From positions 25,103,817-25,167,816 of the forward strand of contig CM059971.1 in the NCBI GenBank assembly GCA_030490835.1: 64,000 nucleotides of DNA. Reading direction: 5' to 3'. The position numbers and the translations under genes are program-made. Shown here in pieces: positions 57,309 through 64,000 of this stretch; the first letter of the stretch is position 1; the number at the start of each line of letters is the position of its first letter. Below the pieces are notes generated by a model, which did not search any database, was not told the DNA's origin, and saw only the letters and a list, made by a program, of their open reading frames with translations. The stretch comes from Annona cherimola (lineage: Eukaryota; Streptophyta; Magnoliopsida; Magnoliales; Annonaceae).

Positions 57309-57585
57309 GAGTGCATTTGGGAAGTGATAAAATTGTTTTGATGAAAAATTTTTGATGTAAAAGTTTTTGAATTGGGAGAAAATGATTTGATTTGGTAGGG
57401 ATAATAATGAAGAGTAAAAATGATAAAAAATTAAAATAGATAGGTTTATTGTATGGATAATTGTTAGAAATAATTGAAAAGTAGAGTAGATGCATATGAA
57501 GATGCGAAAAAATGATGGAAAAATAAGATATTTGAAGAGTGAAAAGTTTTAAATAGAGAAGTTTTTGGATTATCTAAATATAGCC
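57309..57585 (+). mobile_element. Tourist-like MITE (family A) inside the LINE
   Basis: GAGTGCATTTGGGAAGTGATA start and full body; end ATTATCTAAATATAG is diverged. LINE coding text continues on both sides (…CQVLI before, KSEEKFYKT after, on the minus strand). Confidence 0.75.
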
Positions 57586-58282
57586 ATTATTAAAACTTGA
57601 CAGTCATATAACATTCCCGAAGCACTCCTCTATCTCTTTCATCCTGTTCATACTCTATTTATAATGTCTTTCTTAGTTTCTCTATTTTCTTGAACTATTG
57701 ATTATAAATATCAAAAGTAATTTCTCCATGCTACTTGTTTTGAAATCTTAATTGGCTCTTCATTTGATTCTCGCTGTTATTAAAATTGTATTTTATATAT
57801 TTAATTTTTGTACGACTAGTTATAGAACCACTACATCTTAGTACATATTTCTACTTATTTAATTTCAAATTTATCGCTTTTTTCATATATGGGAATTATA
57901 TTATTTGCGAATAACGTGCACAAAGGTTTTGTTTTTCTTGTAAATATCTAGTAAATTTATCTGTAACTAAGGGTTACAATGTAAGGACTTTAGGTTGAGC
58001 CTAGATATAACACTATTGTAATTGGAAAATCATTTGTATCTCTACTAATGACCTATACATTTATTAAATATCCCTTGTATATATGATGATGTTGATATAT
58101 CTATTAGTAATTCTCTTATTTTCCAACACCGTCCATATTAAATTTTCTTAAAACCTTATTTTACATTTTTTCTTAGTGAATGAGAATCGTGTAAGTTGTT
58201 TTTTCGTTTTTCTCTTTACACATTTTAAATAATTGTATTAGTAAAAAATGACTTCAGTGGTAGATCTTCATAGTATAATGAT

Positions 58283-58567
58283 GTGTTTGTTTGGGGTAAA
58301 AAATGTCAACCAAAATTTTTCAATCCAAAACTTTTCACTCTTCATAACTACTTTATTTTTTAATTATTTTTTTGTGTATTCCTATACAAACTATCCTATT
58401 TTTCAATCATTTCTATACAACTACCCATACAGCTAACCTATCTATTTTAATTTTATTCTCTTTACTCCTCATTATTACCTCTATTATATTACAACATTTT
58501 CTATCAATTTGACAACTTCTAACCCGAAAACTTTTCATCATACGTTTTACTCCCAATCAAACACATG
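58283..58567 (-). mobile_element. Tourist-like MITE (family A) inside the LINE
   Basis: GTGTTTGTTTGGGGTAAAA to CTCCCAATCAAACAC with ATG on both sides. Confidence 0.75.
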
Positions 58568-58724
58568 TTAAAACTAGATTGATTTTTGGAGACATTTGCT
58601 TTTCGTTTTAATCTTTATTATAGCTCAGTCTCGTATGTTTTTAATAATATCAATATATTACTTACTAGTTCTTTATTTTTTTAAAGCACATTCCATATCT
58701 ATCACATGCTTTTTCTTGCATAAG

Positions 58725-59260
58725 TAAGAGTGTAACTTGAGTTGGATAGGCTTAGTTTGGGTCAACTCTATCCTTACTATAGTCTCAGAAGCTCCTATCT
58801 TACCCTATTTTAGGTCGGATCGGTTTTACGCCTACTCTACCTTATTTTTTAAGGTCAATATCGGATTTGGTTTCGGTTTCAAATCGGCTCTTTAAAATGG
58901 TCTTTATATTATATTTGAAAACTATAATTTTATTATAATTTTTACTTAAAAACCCATAATCAAGGATGATAGTAATATATTTAAATTTACTAAATAATAA
59001 ATAAATTAAACAAGTTTTTATATATTTAAAGAACATATTTATGTTTTTCTCTATAAAGTAATATATATTAAATATGTATTGGTATTTCGGTTTGGTTTAG
59101 GTTATTCGAACCTTGGAACCTACTCTATCTTAATTGAATTAGACATTTTTTAATTTGGAACCTACCCTACCTTATGAATATAAAAGCAAAAATCAACCTT
59201 ATCTATTTTAGGCTAACCAATGAATCGACCTACAAGTACCTTATCTAAGTTGAATCTCTA
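58725..59260. mobile_element. hAT element, same family as 43313 but without minisatellite
   Basis: TAAGAGTGTAACTTGAG and CTAAGTTGAATCTCTA are diverged terminal inverted repeats. TGCATAAG at 58717-58724 and 59261-59268 is a perfect 8-base target duplication. Subterminal TACCCTATTTTAGGTCGG, GCCTACTCTACC and GAACCTACCCTACC blocks match the larger hAT at 43313. 536 bases, no ORF. Confidence 0.85.
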
Positions 59261-59267
59261 TGCATAA

Positions 59268-59269
<2 letters not shown>

Positions 59270-59300
<31 letters not shown>
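59270..59300. repeat. (CT)n microsatellite
   Basis: About fifteen CT units directly after the hAT target duplication. Confidence 0.95.
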
Positions 59301-59301
<1 letters not shown>

Positions 59302-60250
59302 CTTTCTACACTTCTCAAAATAAGTGAGTTAGTAAGAAGATAACTTAAGTGATTGATATCCTTGGGATAAAACATTGATTTATGAGGACATTTGCTTTTC
59401 ATATTAGTCTTTGTCCAACCACTCTTTTTAATAATTTTGTTGAGTCATTAGTTTTATTCTATGATAATTTACATAATTTCAAATCTCACTTATTTTTGTA
59501 GATTGACATTATAATATTTTCCCGCTTAGTTAACATTAACTATATTTTCAATAATCTTAGAAAAAAGCTTGTTTACCAATTTATATTTACATCTCTCACA
59601 TACTTCCGTGCATCCGTTGTATTATTTGAACCTAATGCTTTTCATGTTCTCAATTTTCTTAGGCTTCGTCTACAAGAGATACTTTATTTTTTCGGAAAAC
59701 AAATGGTATTTTTATTTTTTTACATTCAAATTATCATCTGATCTTAAATGTTTTGATGAATCACCATTTAGAAACTATGGAGATAGATTTTTCGTCTTTT
59801 TCTGATTTCATTATCTTTTATTAAACTCTTTGGTCTTTGTTCTTAATGTCTCTATCATGCGCTGTCTTTATCTTTGTTTTTAAAATTTAGCTAACTTAAA
59901 GTATATCACAGCTTCATGTTTTGTTAATTAGTAATATAAACTATAATAAGTTTTGTGTTTAGCTTTGTTTACAATTTCATTGTAGATTTCTAAAATAATT
60001 TGTACTGTTGTAGGTGTATCTTAGTTTTATTTGTTTGCATTTAAAATTTAGACTTGTTTTTTGTTTGTTTTCTCATTCTACTATATGTTTCCTTACATAA
60101 GAATTTATCATTTTTATATGTTTCTAGAACATTTTGTCCAACTCTTTTAATATGCATTCTGCTATTCCATTTCAAATTGGTTCTATTTCAACTTCTTTTA
60201 TATCTCATTTTTCTTCTTTTATCATTTTTTAATTGAAAGTGCTATGTTAA
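59301..60250 (-). pseudogene. RTE-type LINE remnant, linker and RT start
   Basis: Minus strand from 60250: KRVGQNVLETYKND and KETYSRM, IYNEIVNKAKHKTYYSLYY, YFKLAKF, then VDEALRKLRT, KALGSNNTTDARK and NINWLTSFF, then SIYKNK, LLKRVVGQRLI, KANVLINQCF and VIFLLTHLF. This is the order of the region between endonuclease and RT and the first RT blocks in plant RTE LINEs. It overlaps in content with the start of the remnant at 56845-58724 (ANVSKNQ and ANVLINQ are the same position), so two copies or a partial tandem duplication are present. Confidence 0.7.
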
Positions 60251-60272
60251 CACCTTTCTAATTCCGCCATTT

Positions 60273-60545
60273 AAGAATGTGTTTAGTGATTGCGAAAAGT
60301 TATAAATCTAAATTTTGTATTCTCTACAACTGCTTTATTGTTAATCATTTGTTCACATCTTCTTATATAGCTACCGTATTTTTTAATGATTTGTACACAA
60401 TTACTCATATGACTATCTTATATATTTTAACTTTATTGTATTTACGCTTCATCATTACCCTATTGTATCACATTACTTCTCCTATTTCAAAAAGTTTTAC
60501 CCCAAATTTTTTTTTCAAAAGTTTTATCAAGTGTAAAACATAATA
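60273..60545 (-). mobile_element. Tourist-like MITE (family A)
   Basis: AATGTGTTTAGTGATTGCG to AAGTGTAAAACAT, with family body; termini diverged. Confidence 0.6.
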
Positions 60546-60619
60546 TATATTACTTTTAGATTTTGTTATTTGTCGTCGTATATTTCCATTCCCAAAAACT
60601 TGTGTTGCTTATTTAAACT

Positions 60620-61145
60620 TGGCCTCACTTCTATAGATCCTTTTTTCTATATAATCCTTTTTATTTTTAAAATCTTGATGGTTGATGAAAAATTCACTTC
60701 ATCCATAATATTTAGCATCATTCATAGTATCTTGGAAACCTTTTTATATTTTAAAATTCACTCTATATAGGTCTCATTTATAAATATGTAAATAAACATA
60801 ATAAAATAATTTAATGCTAAAACGTCAACTTTAAGGTAATTTCTTTAACATCTAAACTGTCTAAAATATCACTACTATGTTGAGAAATGATTGTATAAAA
60901 TATTATTAAATTCTAATACTCGCGTGAATGGATCTATGCATTTTTTATAATTTATCCATGAATATACATATTTTTGAGCAACCCATGCACATACTTGCTT
61001 TCGATGAAACTTGATTTCTAGATGAGCAAGTGATGTTACATCCAATGAATGGGTTGAATTTTAAATTAATAATTAATATCTTAAAAATTAAGGGAGTTAT
61101 ATGAGGCTTCTTTCATGTAACCTGGTTACATAGAAGCGGGACCCT
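60620..61145 (+). mobile_element. MITE family B, uninterrupted copy
   Basis: From CCTCACTTCTATAGATCC to CATAGAAGCGGGACCC. A subterminal palindrome is at the right (TGTAACCTGGTTACA). Internal landmarks shared with the 7.6- and 15.2-kb copies: AATCTTGATGGTTGATG, GGTCTCATTTATAAATATG, AACATCTAAACTGTC, GAATATACATATTTTTGAG. Confidence 0.65.
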
Positions 61146-61484
61146 TTAAACTCTTACATGGGATTTCCAATTACTACATATTGATCTATTTGATATTCTT
61201 AGAAGAAGGAAATCCATTTAGCTAGAATTGATCATACTCTTAAAGGTTCTCAATGCATTCCTTATTCCAAAATTTAACTTCTATAAATTCTTTTATGATC
61301 CACATTCTCTCTTCCTACATGTGCATTTAAATCTCCTGCTAGTAAAATATTTTCTTGGTTTGTTATTCTTTCTATCCGATTATTTATGTCATTTCAAATT
61401 ATTTCTTGATTTTATTATCTATTATACTTGTGATGCATAAGAACCAACTACATTTATTACCTCTTTCACCTAGTACAAGTTTTA

Positions 61485-61985
61485 GAGTGTGTTCGGAAAG
61501 TGTTAAAACTTTTGATGAAAAGTTTTTAAAATGAGAAAATGATGTGTTAAAACAGGGGTGATGATCAGTATTAAAGACAATATAGTTAAAATAGATAGGA
61601 TAGTTGTATGAGTAGTTGTGTAGGAATGATTAAAAAGTAGGGTAGTTGTATTAGAAAATGTGAAAAATAATTTAAGAATAGGGCAGTTGAGAGTGAAAAG
61701 TTTTAGATTAATAAGTTTTTGGGTGTGTTTGATTAGGCTAAAAAATGTCAACAAAAAATTTTCAATTAAAAACTTTTCATTTTCTATAACTATCTTATTT
61801 TTTTAATTATTTTTCACATTTTCCCATAAAAACGACCTTGCTTTTTTCAATCATTTCTACATAACTATCCATACAACTAATTTATTTATTTTAACTTTAT
61901 TCTCTTTATACCTCATCATTACTCATATCATATCATTTTCTATTAATTTGCTATTCAATAGTTTTGGGTGTAAACAAACACACTC
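61485..61985. mobile_element. Head-to-head pair of family A MITEs behaving as one unit
   Basis: Plus copy 61485-61720 (GAGTGTGTTCGGAAAGTG start) meets minus copy 61721-61985 (GGGTGTGTTTGATTAGG start, CAAACACACTC end). The pair, not each member, is bounded by TTA at 61482-61484 and 61986-61988. The plus copy lacks its right terminus. Confidence 0.75.
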
Positions 61986-61988
61986 TTA

Positions 61989-62454
61989 ATTGAATAATTT
62001 TATCATTTTACTCTTTGAAGATCTATAACTATATTTTAAATTGATTTTTCACCATTGTTCTTATCTTTTTTCTTTTTTTTTTTTTTATGTCATCCAATAT
62101 ACCATAATTTGTACCTGTTAATCTCTCTATGTTTATGGTTAACTTCTCCATTTTAGTCTCTTGGTGGCAAATTATATTAGTGCTTCTTATACTTTCCACT
62201 GGTTTTATAATTTTTTTATTAAAGAGTCCAAATATACCATGAGGCTTGGATCTTGGGTTTTTTGGGAGTTGTGACTACCTTCTTTACCTAACAATGTCTA
62301 GAATGACATGAGAATCTTTTCCTACTTTTCACTATAACTGGATGTTGTGTTAGGGCATCGCTTCTAGGGAAGTGCCACAAAGTGGTTATTTTTGACTATA
62401 TTTGGTTTGCTGCAATGCATCACTTTGGGGAAATGCCATAACAATCCTTTATTA
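61989..62454. other. Intronic or intergenic, no feature recognised
   Basis: T-rich sequence without a recognisable gene or bounded element. Confidence 0.5.
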
Positions 62455-63015
62455 TTTTTCACTCCTGTTAGGCCATGCTATAGTGGTTTGCTGATAGAGA
62501 ACTTCTAGCATTAACAATGTGAAATGTTTTTCAGAATCCTTAAAAAAGATGTGACTGAAGTTTTTTATACCATCAACTACCAAGATTAGGTGCAAAAATT
62601 GCTTTTTATTTGAGCTTGTGATCGACAAAAAGAGGAAAACTCTTATTAGCAAGGTTACTTAAGTGCAAGATTTTGGAGGGCATTGACAATGTTGCAATAA
62701 TGAGTTGGAACTTGAATCTAAGAACAAATCACCATCAAGAGCAATGGGCTCACAACCAATAGAGATTGGAGTACTGAGAGGCTTAGATCCATCTTTGTTA
62801 GTGCGCCTTAGCAAATACAAGATATATTTGGATTGCGTTAGCTAAAGCTAGAAGAATAAAGTGTTGAACTTCGATGTCAAGAAATTAAGTGAGACGATTT
62901 GAATCGTTTTTGCAAATTCAATACTCAAAAATTGAATTAAATTTATAAAAGGTGCTTTACGGTTGCCATTTAATATAATATCATCCGCACAAATTGTTAG
63001 GATTTGTATCTTGTA
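62455..63015 (-). pseudogene. Ty1/copia RT and RNase H remnant
   Basis: Minus strand: CADDIILNGNRKA (the copia YVDDI..TGN site with a changed first residues), INLIQFLSIEFAKT, LTQSKYILYLLRRTN, SKPLSTPISIG and DGDLFLDS follow the order of the copia RT C-terminus. Further down the match towards RNase H is weak (HIFFKDSE...). Stops and frameshifts present. A different retroelement class from the gypsy remnant near 10 kb. Confidence 0.75.
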
Positions 63016-63114
63016 TTTTGCATATTGGTTTTGCTAAGTACCTATATTAGTTTTTTTTATAGGCGTATCAATTAAAAATTCAGCATAGCCTTTAAAGATG
63101 TTCCGTTGGGGTGT

Positions 63115-63655
63115 GAGATAGAAGTTAATCTAAATATTTTTATTTGGAGTGTGTGAGAGATTTTTTGTGACCGCCGAGTTCCAATCAAACTAAAAGAAAA
63201 ATTTTATAAGACTGCAATTAGACCTGCTATGCATTATCGGGCAGAATGTTGGGCAGTTAAAGAACAACATATATAAAAAATGAGTGTAGCGGAAATGGGA
63301 ATGTTAAGGTGGATGAGTGGTAAAACAAGAAAAGATAAAATTAGGAATGAAATAATTCAAAAAAACTTATAAGTGAGACCAGTTTGTGATAAAATGAGAG
63401 AAAATAGATTAAGATGGTTTGGTCATATTAAAAGGAGGTCCAAAGTAGCACCGGTTAGGAAAACAGAGTCTATCTATGTAGAGGGTAATAGGAGAATGAG
63501 TGGAAGACCCCAAAAAAATGGATGGAAATAATTAAATAAAATTTAAAAATATTACAAATTACAGAAAAATTAGTCTTAAATCGCCAAGAATGGCGCAACA
63601 TAATCCATGCAGCCGACCTGTGGGAAATGACTTATGATGATGATGATGGTGTAAG
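63115..63655 (+). pseudogene. RTE-type LINE 3' end
   Basis: Plus strand: CDRRVPIKLKEKFYKTAIRP, AMHYRAECWAVKEQH, KMSVAEMGMLRWMSGKTRK, DKIRNEIIQKNL, KMRENRLRWFGHIKRRSK and GRPQKNGWK, then an (ATG)n end at 63633-63651. This is the C-terminal region downstream of RT in plant RTE LINEs. Few stops compared with the minus-strand copies, so it is younger, but it is strongly 5'-truncated. Confidence 0.8.
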
Positions 63656-64000
63656 AGATTTTTTATTTATATATTTTTAACTTGTTTTTTTTTTTTTATA
63701 GTGGATTAACATTTCTCTTCCGTGGTTTTTCTTTTTTCCTTTCTAGGTTGAAGAATTTTCCACGTAAATCTTAGTAGATGATTTCATTGGTGTTTATTTG
63801 ATCTTATTTCTCGTGTGCTTCCTCTGGAATCTGTTTCAATCCGAATCACGTTTTATAGCAAGTAATATCGGAGGTATGGTTGTTGTTATGATTCGGGATG
63901 AGAATTGATGGTTAGATCAATGTCTTTGTTGAAAGTAAGATTATGGTGGTGATTGCGAAGATAAAGAATTCGCGATGGATGCAAATGTGCGATGGTGAGG
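63656..64000. other. Window end, no feature recognised
   Basis: No SUVH exon and no other coding match was recognised here. Confidence 0.5.

Larger units (their letters stand above)
56845..58724 (-). pseudogene. RTE-type LINE remnant, RT and 3' end
   Basis: Minus strand, from upstream: RLKRKANVSKNQ (RT start), a block reading TVLENKRITNRYINII, then DTNDFPITIVLYLGST, then LCTLFANNII, where the RT catalytic Asp-Asp pair is Asn-Asn, then KIKYIKYNFNNSENQ, a broken SIVQEN...NR, and after a MITE KFYKT, VMLYKAEYWIVKKQHN and RIIEMRILR. The 3' end is TTATGATGATGATG, as in the plus-strand copy at 63.6 kb. Two family A MITEs (57309-57585 and 58283-58567) interrupt it. Many stops; dead. Confidence 0.75.

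Overview
This is nuclear DNA of a flowering plant, very AT-rich and almost entirely transposon-derived. The plant origin rests on the one credible gene start (a SUVH-type histone H3K9 methyltransferase, first exon only), on fragments of two other plant gene types (an EF-hand NCL sodium/calcium exchanger and a SEC14-like protein), and on plant transposon classes (Tourist-like MITEs, hAT and Mutator-like elements, a TRIM, tRNA-derived SINEs, Ty3/gypsy, Ty1/copia and RTE-type LINEs). No bacterial, organellar, rRNA or functional tRNA gene was seen.

Layout. 0-8.7 kb: tandem duplication, a 500-base purine tract, Tourist-like MITEs, a near-perfect 296-base hairpin and a SINE with a 16-base target duplication. 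8.7-12.5 kb: a decayed Ty3/gypsy element (gag, RT, RNase H, integrase) with an internally duplicated RNase H segment. 13-19 kb: more MITEs, a long-TIR Mutator-like element, reciprocally nested hairpin and MITE families. 19.5-24.3 kb: less repetitive, with a few weak minus-strand exon candidates. 24-34 kb: nested MITEs, a solo LTR, a TRIM and a hAT MITE. 34.4-40.2 kb: two further solo-LTR candidates around a ~100-base tandem array. 42.5-45 kb: a SEC14-like 5' fragment abutting, antisense, an NCL pseudogene split by a 1.4-kb hAT element carrying a GC-rich minisatellite. 46-51 kb: a segmental duplication loaded with MITEs, plus a complete tRNA-derived SINE. 51.8-53.4 kb: a MITE cluster. 53.4-54.2 kb: promoter and exon 1 of the SUVH gene, plus strand. 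From 54.2 kb to the end: probably its first intron (no later exon found), filled with decayed LINE copies, hAT, MITEs and a Ty1/copia fragment.

The dominant theme is one ~280-base Tourist-like MITE family (about 30 recognisable copies, both orientations, typical 3-base target duplications). It repeatedly inserted into itself and other elements, so relative insertion order can be read. I see no new protein-based system. The most unusual items are the minisatellite-bearing hAT inside the NCL pseudogene, the SEC14/NCL fragment junction, the duplicated splice donor after SUVH exon 1, the paralogous sites holding the same MITE in opposite orientations, and the foldback family. All calls come from reading the sequence by eye; boundaries without a stated target duplication are approximate.
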